Source of the DNA: Nocardioides sp. YR527
GTDB lineage: Bacteria; Actinomycetota; Actinomycetes; Propionibacteriales; Nocardioidaceae
DNA length: 64,000 nucleotides
NCBI RefSeq assembly: GCF_900101045.1
Contig: NZ_FNFN01000004.1
Location: 310,001 to 374,000 of the forward strand
Direction of reading: 5' to 3'
The translations under genes were made by a program, and so were the position numbers. The notes below the pieces were generated by a model. That model was not told the origin of the DNA, ran no database searches, and saw only the letters and a program-made list of their open reading frames with translations. Of this stretch, positions 51,878-59,949 are shown in pieces; within the stretch, counting starts at the first letter, position 1, and every line of letters begins with the position of its first letter.

Positions 51878-53061
51878 CCTGGCTGGACATCAAGGACAGT
51901 CAGTTCGGCCTCGAGGCGCTTCCGTACGCCACCTTCCGCACCGCCGCGGACCCCGCGCCGCGGCTCGGGGCGCGGATCGGTGACCTGGTGCTCGACGTCG
52001 CCGCGGTCACCGGTGTCGGCGAAGGCGGCCTCGACGCGCTGCTCGCCGCCGGGCCGGCGGTCTGGAAGGACGTACGCGCCCAGCTGACCCGGCTGCTCAG
52101 CGACCCCGCGAGCGAGGCCGACGTGCGACCGCACCTGGTGCCGATCGAGGAGGCCGAGCTGCTGCTGCCGTTCACGGTGGCCGACTACGTCGACTTCTAC
52201 GCCTCCGAGCACCACGCCTCCAACGTCGGGAAGATGTTCCGCCCCGACTCCGAGCCGCTGACGCCCAACTGGAAGCACCTGCCGATCGGCTACCACGGCC
52301 GCTCCGGCACGGTGGTCGTCTCCGGCACCGAGGTGGTCCGGCCGACCGGGCTGCGGAAGACGCCGGACGGGATCGTCGACGGTCCCTCGATCCGGCTCGA
52401 CATCGAGGCCGAGATGGGTTTCGTGGTCGGGGTCGGCTCGGACCGGGGCACTCCGGTCCCGCTCACCGAGGCCGCCGACCACATCTTCGGGATCACGCTC
52501 CTCAACGACTGGTCGGCGCGTGACATCCAGGCCTGGGAGTACGTCCCGTTGGGCCCGTTCCTCGGCAAGTCGTTCGCCACCTCGATCTCGCCGTGGGTTC
52601 TTCCGCTCGCGGCGCTCGAGGCGGCCCGGGTGAGCCCGCCGGAACGTGACGTTCCGCTGACCGGCTACCTCGACGACTCGGCGCTCGAACCCTGGGCGCT
52701 CGACCTCGCCCTCGAGGTCAGGCTCAACGGCTCGCTGGTCTCCGAGCCGCCCTACGCCACGATGTACTGGACCGCCCCGCAGATGCTCGCGCACATGACC
52801 GCCAACGGCGCCTCGCTCCGTGTGGGCGACCTGTTCGCCAGCGGCACGATCAGTGGACCCGATCCGGGTCAGCGCGGCTCGTTCCTCGAGCTCAGCTGGT
52901 CCGGGGCCGAGCCGTTCAAGCTCGACGACGGCTCCACCCGTACCTTCCTGGAGGACGGCGACGAGGTCACCATCACCGCGACGGCGCCGGCGCCGGGCGG
53001 CGGCCGGATCGCGCTCGGCGAGGTCAGCGGACGGATCCTGCCCGCGAAGGAGCGCCGATGA
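51874..53061 (+). CDS. fahA: Fumarylacetoacetase
   Basis: This enzyme (395 aa) hydrolyses fumarylacetoacetate to fumarate and acetoacetate. It has an SH3-like N-terminal part and the FAH fold with metal ligands. Marks are DFYASEHHASNVGKMFRPD, LPIGYHGRSGTVVVSG, the metal glutamates in DIEAEMGFVVG, and LLNDWSARDIQAWEYVPLGPFLGKSFATSISPWV. GTG 51874 overlaps the hmgA stop (GTGA). Maleylacetoacetate isomerase is not in the operon, so another locus or spontaneous isomerisation must bridge the step. Confidence 0.92.
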   Translation: MTWLDIKDSQFGLEALPYATFRTAADPAPRLGARIGDLVLDVAAVTGVGEGGLDALLAAGPAVWKDVRAQLTRLLSDPASEADVRPHLVPIEEAELLLPFTVADYVDFYASEHHASNVGKMFRPDSEPLTPNWKHLPIGYHGRSGTVVVSGTEVVRPTGLRKTPDGIVDGPSIRLDIEAEMGFVVGVGSDRGTPVPLTEAADHIFGITLLNDWSARDIQAWEYVPLGPFLGKSFATSISPWVLPLAALEAARVSPPERDVPLTGYLDDSALEPWALDLALEVRLNGSLVSEPPYATMYWTAPQMLAHMTANGASLRVGDLFASGTISGPDPGQRGSFLELSWSGAEPFKLDDGSTRTFLEDGDEVTITATAPAPGGGRIALGEVSGRILPAKERR

Positions 53062-53447
53062 CGACGGTCTACGAGTTCACGCCCCGCTACCTCGAGGTCG
53101 ACATGCAGGGGGTGATGTTCAACGGCTGGTATCTCGCCTACGTCGACGAGGCGATGAACCACTTCATCGATGCGTGCGGGGTGCCCTACCCGCGCTGGGA
53201 GGAGCTCGGCATCGACGTCCAGCTCGTCCACGCGGACCTGGACTGGAAGGCCGGCATCGGCTTCGGCGACCGGGTCCAGGTGCCGGTGCGCACCACCCGG
53301 ATCGGCACCAAGAGCTTCACCCTCGAGTTCGAGTTCCGTCGGGGCGAGGAGGTCACCTGCGCCGTCTCGGTCGTCTACGTGGTCGTCGCCGCCGACGGCT
53401 CGGGCTCGACCGCCGTCCCGTCGGAGATCGCCGCTGCGCTCGGATAG
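53058..53447 (+). CDS. Hotdog-fold acyl-CoA thioesterase (4HBT/YbgC type)
   Basis: This 129-aa hotdog protein has the active-site pattern YLEVDMQGVMFNGWYLAYVDEA, in which the aspartate is the likely catalytic residue of 4-hydroxybenzoyl-CoA-type thioesterases. ATG 53058 overlaps the fahA stop by four bases, so it belongs to the homogentisate operon. Its role there is unclear; hydrolysis of a CoA thioester of an aromatic or acetoacetyl unit is possible. Confidence 0.8.
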   Translation: MTTVYEFTPRYLEVDMQGVMFNGWYLAYVDEAMNHFIDACGVPYPRWEELGIDVQLVHADLDWKAGIGFGDRVQVPVRTTRIGTKSFTLEFEFRRGEEVTCAVSVVYVVVAADGSGSTAVPSEIAAALG

Positions 53448-53497
53448 CCGCAAGAACGGTCAAGCGAGCGGGGGATCTCGGGTGTGAGACTCGTCGG

Positions 53498-54007
53498 GTG
53501 CTCGAGACTGACGAAGAGATCGCCGACCTGCAACGCCTCCTGGACGCCTCGATCGGGCGCGCGAGCGGCCATCTGACCGGCATCGTCAACGACGAACACC
53601 GCCTGAACGCCCGTCAGCTCGTCACCGAGCTGACGGGCATGAAGGTGCTGGTGCTGGCCACCGTGACCGCCCGCGGCGAGCCGCGCACGAGCTGCGTCGA
53701 CGGCCACTTCGTACACGGTCGCTGGCTGTTCGGGACCTCTCCTACCGCCGTCAAGGCCAAGCACATGCTCGCCCGCCCGGCCGTCAGCGCGACCCACGTC
53801 GACGGGGAGCGCATCGGCTTCTTCACCCATGGCGCCGCGCACGTGGTCTCCGAAGGACCCGAGTTCGACGCCCACAACGCCTACTTCACCGAGTTCTACG
53901 GCTCGGACCCGCAGACCTGGGAAGGGCCGGGCGTGGTCTACGCGACCATCGAGCCGAGCTGGATGGTCGCGTACGCCGCGGACGCAGCCTTGTTCCCGGT
54001 GGGCTGA
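53498..54007 (+). CDS. Pyridoxamine-5'-phosphate-oxidase-like FMN protein
   Basis: This 169-aa split-barrel flavin-binding protein has VTARGEPRTSCVDGHFVHGRWLFGTSPTAVKAKHMLARPAVSATHVDG, the usual PPOX-like core. Substrates of these actinobacterial proteins vary (F420, FMN or haem). GTG 53498 was chosen as the start that covers the conserved N-terminal helix; it is uncertain. It ends just before a palindromic repeat at the convergent junction with the ligase gene. Confidence 0.75.
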   Translation: MLETDEEIADLQRLLDASIGRASGHLTGIVNDEHRLNARQLVTELTGMKVLVLATVTARGEPRTSCVDGHFVHGRWLFGTSPTAVKAKHMLARPAVSATHVDGERIGFFTHGAAHVVSEGPEFDAHNAYFTEFYGSDPQTWEGPGVVYATIEPSWMVAYAADAALFPVG

Positions 54008-54018
54008 ACATACTTACT

Positions 54019-54091
54019 GCCGAGTCGGCGCATCCGCCCCCTCTCGCTCGCTTCGCTTCGCGAGGCACGGGGGCAGATCCGCCGACTCGGC
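54019..54091. repeat. Palindromic repeat, locus C
   Basis: GCCGAGTCGGCG (54019-54030) and CGCCGACTCGGC (54080-54091) are perfect 12-bp arms of the family seen at 33635 and 38700. The insert forms a second hairpin (GCCCCC...GGGGGC). It lies at a convergent junction. Confidence 0.8.
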
Positions 54092-54104
54092 ACCACGAGG
54101 CTGA

Positions 54105-55643
54105 CTAGTCAGTCAGCGTCTTCTTGATCTCGGTCTTGAGCACTTTGCCGACCTTCGAGCGCGGCAGGTCCGGCCAGACCTCGATCTGCTTGGGGGTCTT
54201 GACCGCGCCGATCCGCTCCTTGACGTACGCCTTGAGGTCGGCGACGTCGACCGAGGCGCCGGGTCGGGGGAGGACGACGGCGGTGACGCGTTCGCCCCAC
54301 TTCTCGTCGGGCAGGCCGACGACGGCGCAGTCGGCGATGGACGGATGGGTCATCAGCGCCTGCTCGACCTCGGTCGAGTACACGTTGAAACCACCGGTGA
54401 TCACCATGTCCTTCGCGCGGTCGACGATGTGCAGGAAGCCTTCCTCGTCGAGGAAGCCGATGTCGCCGGTGTGGTGCCAGCCGTGCGCGCTCGCCTCGGC
54501 GGTCGCCTCGGGGTTGTCGAGGTAACCGCGCATGACCAGGGAGCTGCGTACGACGATCTCGCCACGCTCACCGGAGCCGAGCATCGCGCCACGCTCGCCC
54601 ATGATCGACACGGTCACCAGCGGCGCCGGACGACCGGCCGAGGAGAGCCGTTCGGCGGCGACGGTGCCGTCCTCGTGGAAGTGGTCGGCGGGCGCCATGG
54701 TGGCGATCATCATCGGCGCCTCGGTCTGCCCGAACAGCTGCGCCATCACCGGGCCGATCCGGGTCAGCGCCTCCTCGAGGCGCGTCGCCGACATCGGTGC
54801 CGCGCCGTACCAGAAGCAGCGCAGCGAGTCGAGATCGGTCGACTTCAGCGCCGGGTGGTCCAGCACCAGGTAGATCAGCGTAGGCGGCAGGAACGTGTGG
54901 GTGACCTGGTGGCGCTCGATGTGCTCGAGGAACGCACCCACGTCGGGCGTACGCATCACCACGATCGTGCCGCCCAGGCACAGCACCGGGAAGCAGAGCA
55001 CCCCGGCGGCATGGGTCAGCGGGGCCAGCGCGAGGTAGGTCGGGCGCTCCGGCGCCCCCGGCCACGGGTAGGCCATCAGGGTGATCGCCGACATCGTCTC
55101 CAGGTTGGTCCCGGTGAGCATGACGCCCTTGGGACGCCCCGTGGTCCCGCCGGTGCCGACGACCATGGCCAGGTCGTCCACGACCTCGACGGGCTCGAAC
55201 ACCTCCTCGGCGGAGCCGAGGAAGTCGTCCCAGCCGATCGCCCACTCATAGGTCGCGTCGAGGCAGACCAAGGTGGTCAGCTCCGGCAGATCCCCACGGA
55301 TCTGGTCGACCAGGCCGGCGAAGGCCGACTGGAAGATCAGCGCCGAGCAGCCGAACAGGTCCAGCAGCTCACGGTTCTCGGCGGCCTCGCTGCGCGGGTT
55401 GATCGGGCACCAGACGCCCCCCGCGCGGCTGATCCCGAAGACGGAGGCGAAGGCGACCGGGTCGTTGGCCGAGAGGATGGCGACCTTGTCGCCCGGGGCG
55501 ACGCCGCGGGCCCGGAGGCCCGCGGCGACACGCACCGAGAGATCGACGACCTCGGCGTAGGACCAGGTGTCCTCGCCGCAGACGAGACAGGGCGCGTCGC
55601 CCCCCAGCGAGGCACCCTTGTCCAGATAGTCGACGAGCTGCAT
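54105..55643 (-). CDS. AMP-dependent acyl-CoA synthetase/ligase
   Basis: This ANL-superfamily ligase (512 aa) activates a carboxylic acid with ATP and CoA. The phosphate loop is VVGTGGTTGRPKGVML, the adenine site is FWYGAAPMS and LFGQTEAPMM, the hinge region is GDIGFLDEEGFLHIVDRAKDMVITGG, and the catalytic lysine is in LPRSKVGKVLK. The substrate is unknown. It is the last gene of a leftward trio with a saccharopine-dehydrogenase-like protein and an SDR, probably under the TetR at 57722. Confidence 0.87.
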   Translation of the reverse strand: MQLVDYLDKGASLGGDAPCLVCGEDTWSYAEVVDLSVRVAAGLRARGVAPGDKVAILSANDPVAFASVFGISRAGGVWCPINPRSEAAENRELLDLFGCSALIFQSAFAGLVDQIRGDLPELTTLVCLDATYEWAIGWDDFLGSAEEVFEPVEVVDDLAMVVGTGGTTGRPKGVMLTGTNLETMSAITLMAYPWPGAPERPTYLALAPLTHAAGVLCFPVLCLGGTIVVMRTPDVGAFLEHIERHQVTHTFLPPTLIYLVLDHPALKSTDLDSLRCFWYGAAPMSATRLEEALTRIGPVMAQLFGQTEAPMMIATMAPADHFHEDGTVAAERLSSAGRPAPLVTVSIMGERGAMLGSGERGEIVVRSSLVMRGYLDNPEATAEASAHGWHHTGDIGFLDEEGFLHIVDRAKDMVITGGFNVYSTEVEQALMTHPSIADCAVVGLPDEKWGERVTAVVLPRPGASVDVADLKAYVKERIGAVKTPKQIEVWPDLPRSKVGKVLKTEIKKTLTD

Positions 55644-55653
55644 CGGGCCGCCC

Positions 55654-56787
55654 TCAGCCGCGCTGCCGGGTCACGACCGGCTCCGAGACCAGCCCGAAGG
55701 CCTGCAGCTGGCCGAGGAGCTCGCGGTGACCGAACGCCTGGCAGCCCGAGGCGAAGCCCACCCGGCGAGGCGGCTGCTGCAGCAGCGAGTACGCGACGTA
55801 CGCCTGCATCAGCCCGGTCTGCTTGTAGTTCTGGTTGCCGTGGATGACGCAGTGTGCACGCCCCAGCGGGCCGGAGGCGTGGACCGAGTCGAGCGACTTG
55901 TTCAGGCGCGGGTTCTCGCGCGGCGGCATCTGGTTCATCACCTGGGCCGCCGTGGCGGTCAGCGCCTCGTCGCGCTGCTCGGCGTCCATGTCCTTGGTCG
56001 CCTCCAGCGCAGCCGCCACGATCTGCGGCACGCCGTTCATCAGCGCGGCGTTGAAGACGCCGCCCTGGGCCTTGCAGGTGGCCACCTTCGGGTCGCGGCG
56101 GTACCAGACCGGGTGCGAGGTGCCGCCCCATGGCAGCGAGAGCGCCAGCTCGTGCTGGCCCGGCACCACGAGCGGGACCAGCCCGGCGGTGGGGTCGAAC
56201 TCGACGTACGCGTTCTGCTCGAGGTAGTGCGCCTTCGAGGTCGCGGCGTTGACCAGGATCGTGCGGGTCGAGGCGATCGTGGGGGAGCCACCCCAGAAGA
56301 CCGCGATGTCGAGGGTGTCGAGGCCGGGCTGCTCGAGGCAGATCTCGGCCGCGATCTCGCCGGTGGTGTACATCTGCGCGATGCCCGGTGCGAGCAGCAG
56401 CCCTTTGGCCGCGTAGTCGGCGCCGTACTTCTCGTCGCAGGTGATCAGCCAGTCCTGCTCACCGGTGGTGTCGGTGTAGTGGACGCCGGCGGCCAGCGCG
56501 GCCTCCACGACCTCGGGACCGTACTGGGAGAACGGGCCGACGGTGTTTAGGACGACACGGGCGCCGGTGAGCAGCTCGGTCAGCGCCTCGACGGTGTGCT
56601 CGACCTCGGCGATCTCGTAGTCGGCGGTCTCGATGCCGGGTACGTGGGCGGCCATCGAGGCGACCAGCTTGTCCTTGGAGCGGCCGGCGGCCACGAACGG
56701 CACCCCGAGCTCGCGCAGGTATTCACAGACCAGCCGGCCGGTGTAGCCGGAGGCACCGTAGACGACGACAGGCTTGTTCTCGCTCAT
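55654..56787 (-). CDS. Saccharopine-dehydrogenase-like NAD(P)-binding protein
   Basis: This protein of about 377 aa has an N-terminal Rossmann domain (VVVYGASGYTGRLVCEYLRE) of the saccharopine dehydrogenase-like family, followed by VVLNTVGPFSQYGPEVVEAALAAGVHYTDTTGEQDW. The C-terminal half (from about 190) is of uncharacterised type, with NKSLDSVHASGPLGRAHCVIHG. True saccharopine metabolism is not suggested by the neighbours. ATG 56787 follows the SDR stop by three bases; GTG 56793 is an alternative. Confidence 0.75.
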   Translation of the reverse strand: MSENKPVVVYGASGYTGRLVCEYLRELGVPFVAAGRSKDKLVASMAAHVPGIETADYEIAEVEHTVEALTELLTGARVVLNTVGPFSQYGPEVVEAALAAGVHYTDTTGEQDWLITCDEKYGADYAAKGLLLAPGIAQMYTTGEIAAEICLEQPGLDTLDIAVFWGGSPTIASTRTILVNAATSKAHYLEQNAYVEFDPTAGLVPLVVPGQHELALSLPWGGTSHPVWYRRDPKVATCKAQGGVFNAALMNGVPQIVAAALEATKDMDAEQRDEALTATAAQVMNQMPPRENPRLNKSLDSVHASGPLGRAHCVIHGNQNYKQTGLMQAYVAYSLLQQPPRRVGFASGCQAFGHRELLGQLQAFGLVSEPVVTRQRG

Positions 56788-56789
56788 GC

Positions 56790-57572
56790 TCACATCCCCA
56801 TTCCGCCGTCGACCGGCAGGCCGACTCCGTTGATGAACCTCGCCTGGTCGGAGGCGAGGAAGACGACCGCGTCGGACATGTCCTCGACGGTGCCGAGCCG
56901 GCCCGACGGGGTCAGCTCGACGACCCCGCCGACCGCCGCCTCCGGAGACTCGAAGAGACCGAGCTGGGCCACGTCGTTGGCCAGGCCGGCGCCCATCTCG
57001 GTCGGTACCAGACCGGGGTAGACGCAGTTGACGCGTACGCCGTAGCCGAGCTTGCCGCTCTCCATCGCCGCCACGCGGGTCAGCCGGTCGACGGCGCTCT
57101 TGGTGGCCGAGTAGACCGAGATGCCGGGGAAAGCGATCGTGGCCGCGACCGAGGCGACGTTGACGATCACGCCACCGTTGCCCGCGGCGCCGTCGGGCCG
57201 CATCGTACGCAGCCCGTGCTTGAGGCCGAGGGCGGTGCCGAGCACGTTGACCTCGAGCATGTTCTTCACGTCGTTCGGGTCGAGCTCGGTGACGAGGCTC
57301 GTGATCTCGACACCGGCGTTGTTGACCAGGATGTCGAGGCCGCCGAGTGCGTCGACCGAGGCGGCGACGCCGGCCTCCCAGGAGGCGTCGTCGGTGACGT
57401 CGAGGTGCACGAAGGTGCCGCCGATGGACTCGGCCACCTTCACACCCTGGTCGTCCTTCAGGTCAGCAACGGCCACCTTGGCGCCGGCTGCCGCGAGCGC
57501 TCTGGCCATCCCCTCGCCCAAGCCTTGGGCCCCGCCGGTGACGAGTGCCGTACGTCCGCTCAGATCGGTCAT
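56790..57572 (-). CDS. Short-chain dehydrogenase/reductase
   Basis: This classical SDR (260 aa) has the cofactor motif VTGGAQGLGEGMARAL, the NNAG motif (DILVNNAGVEI), the catalytic serine in VNVASVAATIAFPG and the YSATKSAVDRL tetrad. An acidic residue after the second strand (VADLKDD) predicts NAD(H). It is the first gene of the leftward operon that also encodes the ligase. Hydroxy-to-keto oxidation of a CoA-activated or free substrate is plausible. Confidence 0.87.
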   Translation of the reverse strand: MTDLSGRTALVTGGAQGLGEGMARALAAAGAKVAVADLKDDQGVKVAESIGGTFVHLDVTDDASWEAGVAASVDALGGLDILVNNAGVEITSLVTELDPNDVKNMLEVNVLGTALGLKHGLRTMRPDGAAGNGGVIVNVASVAATIAFPGISVYSATKSAVDRLTRVAAMESGKLGYGVRVNCVYPGLVPTEMGAGLANDVAQLGLFESPEAAVGGVVELTPSGRLGTVEDMSDAVVFLASDQARFINGVGLPVDGGMGM

Positions 57573-57629
57573 CTGTGACTCCTTCGTCGCTGTGATGTCG
57601 CTGTGATCCGGCTCACAGGCAATCGCGAA

Positions 57630-57647
57630 TCTTGACGAGTGTCAAGA
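57630..57647. promoter_or_regulatory. Operator-like palindrome in the SDR-tetR gap
   Basis: TCTTGAC-GAGT-GTCAAGA has perfect 7-bp arms. A further half-site TCTTGAC begins at 57652. It lies between the divergent SDR and tetR genes. Confidence 0.65.
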
Positions 57648-57708
57648 GTTTTCTTGACGATTGACCAGAAATTGGCATGGATGGCATCGGCCGACGCACG
57701 GGAGGGGG

Positions 57709-57714
57709 TATCGT
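57709..57714 (+). promoter_or_regulatory. -10 element of a probable leaderless tetR promoter
   Basis: TATCGT ends seven bases before ATG 57722. Confidence 0.4.
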
Positions 57715-57721
57715 GCCGCCC

Positions 57722-58354
57722 ATGACCCAGGTCGCCGCACCCAAGTCGCCCCGCCGCACGCCCGCCGACAAGCACGACGAACGCCGCAAGGCGCTCGCCG
57801 AGTCGGCGCTGCGCACTCTGGGGGAGCTGGGCTACGCGCGGGCAAGCCTGCGTGAGATCGCCAACAACTCCGAGTTCAGCCACGGCGTCGTGCACTACTA
57901 CTTCAACGACAAGCTCGAGCTGATCGTCTACTGCGTGCGCTACTACAAGCAGACCTGCGTCCACCGCTACGACGGCGTCGTCGCCGAGGCGACCTCCCCG
58001 GACGACCTCGTCACCCGGTTCGGCGACAAGCTCGTCGAGACGATCGTCGAGGAAGCGCCGATGCACCGACTCTGGTACGACCTGCGCTCACAGTCCATGT
58101 TCGAGGAGAGCCTGCGCGAGGCGGTCACCCAGATCGACCAGAGCCTGGAGGACATGATCGCGCGGGTCGTGAACCGCTATGCCGAGCTCGCCGACACCGA
58201 GCCCGCGATCCCGGCGCCGGTCGCCTACGGGATGTTCGACGGCGTCTTCCAGCAGGCCCTGCTGGGCTACCTCAACGGCCGTGACGGGGCACTGGACGAC
58301 CTGCGCGACCAGGTCGTCGGGCTGATGCCGATGCTGCTGGCGCCCAAGCGGTAG
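57722..58354 (+). CDS. TetR family regulator
   Basis: This 210-aa TetR/BetI-like protein has RRKALAESALRTLGELGYARASLREIANNSEFSHGVVHYYFNDKLELIVYCVRYYK as its DNA-binding domain, followed by a ligand domain with MHRLWYDLRSQSMFEESLREAV. It is divergent from the SDR-ligase operon across a 149-base gap that contains a TCTTGACnnnnGTCAAGA palindrome, so it probably controls that operon. Confidence 0.85.
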   Translation: MTQVAAPKSPRRTPADKHDERRKALAESALRTLGELGYARASLREIANNSEFSHGVVHYYFNDKLELIVYCVRYYKQTCVHRYDGVVAEATSPDDLVTRFGDKLVETIVEEAPMHRLWYDLRSQSMFEESLREAVTQIDQSLEDMIARVVNRYAELADTEPAIPAPVAYGMFDGVFQQALLGYLNGRDGALDDLRDQVVGLMPMLLAPKR

Positions 58355-58371
58355 AGCCCGGTCGGCCCCTG

Positions 58372-59832
58372 TCAGCGGCGGATCGGCCGGCCGGGGTACG
58401 CCGCCGGGTCGAGGCTGCCGTCGCGTACGACGAAGGTGCCGTCGACCAGTAGGTGGACGACTCCGGTCGAGGGCCGGGTGGGGTCGAGGTAGGTGGCCCG
58501 GTCGGTGATCCGGTCGGGGGAGAGGACGACCAGGTCGGCGTCGGCGCCGGGCGCGAGGTAGCCCTTGCTGCGCATGGCCGGGGTGAACGGGGCGAGCACC
58601 TGAGCCGGAAGGTAGGAGCAGCGGCGGAAGGCCTCCGGCCAGGTCCAGGCGCCGGTCTCGCTGACCATGCGGCGCAGCGAGCGGGCGTAGGTGCCTGACG
58701 TCCGCGGGTGGGTCTGGCCGCCGGGCGGCAGCGGCCATTCCCGGGTGTCGGTGACCCCGCCTGTCCACTCCACCGGCATCGCGTCGCTGGCCACGATCGC
58801 GTCGGGGAAGGCGAGGGCGCGCTGCAGCATCGCGTCGTCGGTGGGGGAGTCCTCCTCGAGGAAGTGGACCACGCAGACGGCGCCGGGGTCGGTGGCCCGC
58901 AGCTCGGCCAGGCGCGCGACCGACGCGATCCGCTCGCCGGTGGTCACCATCGTGATCGAGGACGGCGTCAGGCCCCAGGCGCCGAGCCGCTCCGGTGCCA
59001 GGAAGAAGGCGCCGACGGCCGTGGATCCGGCGCCGTACGGATAGGCCTCGACGGTGACGTCGGACCCGGCCGTGCGGGCATCGTCGAGCAGGCCGAGGAC
59101 GCGGTCGACGTGGCGGCGAGAGGTGCTGTTGACGTGGCAGTGGTGCATCCGTGCGCCCGTCTCGGCGGCCGCGCGGGTGATCTCCTCCGAGCCGTCGACC
59201 GGGGTGGTGGGGTCGGCCTCGACGATCTCGCGTACGTGGGTGAAGGTCGCGGTTCCGCTGCGGGCAGCGAGCCGGGCGACGTCGAGGAACTCGGCGGGGT
59301 CCGAGCGTGGGGCGTAGCCCATCAGCACCCCGATCCCGAGCGCCCCCGCGGCCAGCTCGGACTCGAGCAGCTCGAGCCAGGCGTGCCGCTCCGCGGCCGA
59401 GGACGTACGTTGCCACGCCGGGTCGCCGAGCATCGACAACGAGGTCTCGAGGTCGGCGGCCGGCGTGATCCCGAGATGCGCGACGGCACGGGCATCGCCC
59501 CACGACGCCGAGAAGCCGTAGTGGAGCACCCGGCCGTCGGCCGCGGCTCGCTCGTAGGCGAGGTCGAGGGGGAGCAGCCCGGACTCCAGGTCGAGGGTAG
59601 TGGTGACCCCGTCCATCGCCTGGAGTCGCTGGCCGGCGATCGAGTGGACGTGGCTGTGCAGGTCGACGAACCCGGGGCCGACGACGAGCCCGGTCACGTC
59701 GATCACCTCGGCGGCCGGATCGTCGGGCACGCTCCCGACGGCCACCACGGACCCGTCGGAGACGGCGACGTCGGCCACCTGCTCCGTCCCTGCTCGGGGG
59801 TCGACGACCAGGCCACCACGGAGAATCAGCAT
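58372..59832 (-). CDS. N-acyl-D-amino-acid deacylase / D-aminoacylase
   Basis: This amidohydrolase (486 aa) removes the acyl group from N-acyl-D-amino acids. The metal motif is FVDLHSHVHS near residue 58. GALGIGVLMGYAPRSDPAEF, THVREIVEADPTTPVDGSEEI, MHHCHVNSTSRRH and IVASDAMPVEW follow, and the tail GYLAPGADADLVVLSPD is typical of the family. ATG 59832 is the start. Its divergent neighbours (serine hydrolase, oligopeptide-type ABC transporter) suggest scavenging of D-amino-acid-containing peptides. Confidence 0.85.
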   Translation of the reverse strand: MLILRGGLVVDPRAGTEQVADVAVSDGSVVAVGSVPDDPAAEVIDVTGLVVGPGFVDLHSHVHSIAGQRLQAMDGVTTTLDLESGLLPLDLAYERAAADGRVLHYGFSASWGDARAVAHLGITPAADLETSLSMLGDPAWQRTSSAAERHAWLELLESELAAGALGIGVLMGYAPRSDPAEFLDVARLAARSGTATFTHVREIVEADPTTPVDGSEEITRAAAETGARMHHCHVNSTSRRHVDRVLGLLDDARTAGSDVTVEAYPYGAGSTAVGAFFLAPERLGAWGLTPSSITMVTTGERIASVARLAELRATDPGAVCVVHFLEEDSPTDDAMLQRALAFPDAIVASDAMPVEWTGGVTDTREWPLPPGGQTHPRTSGTYARSLRRMVSETGAWTWPEAFRRCSYLPAQVLAPFTPAMRSKGYLAPGADADLVVLSPDRITDRATYLDPTRPSTGVVHLLVDGTFVVRDGSLDPAAYPGRPIRR

Positions 59833-59866
59833 CCCGCCATCAAACCGTCCCGGCCATGGCGGGCCA

Positions 59867-59882
59867 TTGTCCGATCGGACAA
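59867..59882. promoter_or_regulatory. Perfect 16-bp palindrome, probable operator
   Basis: TTGTCCGATCGGACAA lies between the divergent deacylase and serine-hydrolase genes, and a partial copy (CTGTCCGATACGACGAA) is 16-17 bases downstream. The regulator is not in the window. Confidence 0.65.
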
Positions 59883-59937
59883 CAGCACGGCCTGTTGACT
59901 GTCCGATACGACGAACACGGACCCCGTCGGGACTCCC

Positions 59938-59943
59938 TACGGT
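59938..59943 (+). promoter_or_regulatory. -10 element of a probable leaderless promoter
   Basis: TACGGT ends six bases before ATG 59950. Confidence 0.45.
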
Positions 59944-59949
59944 TTCGGC

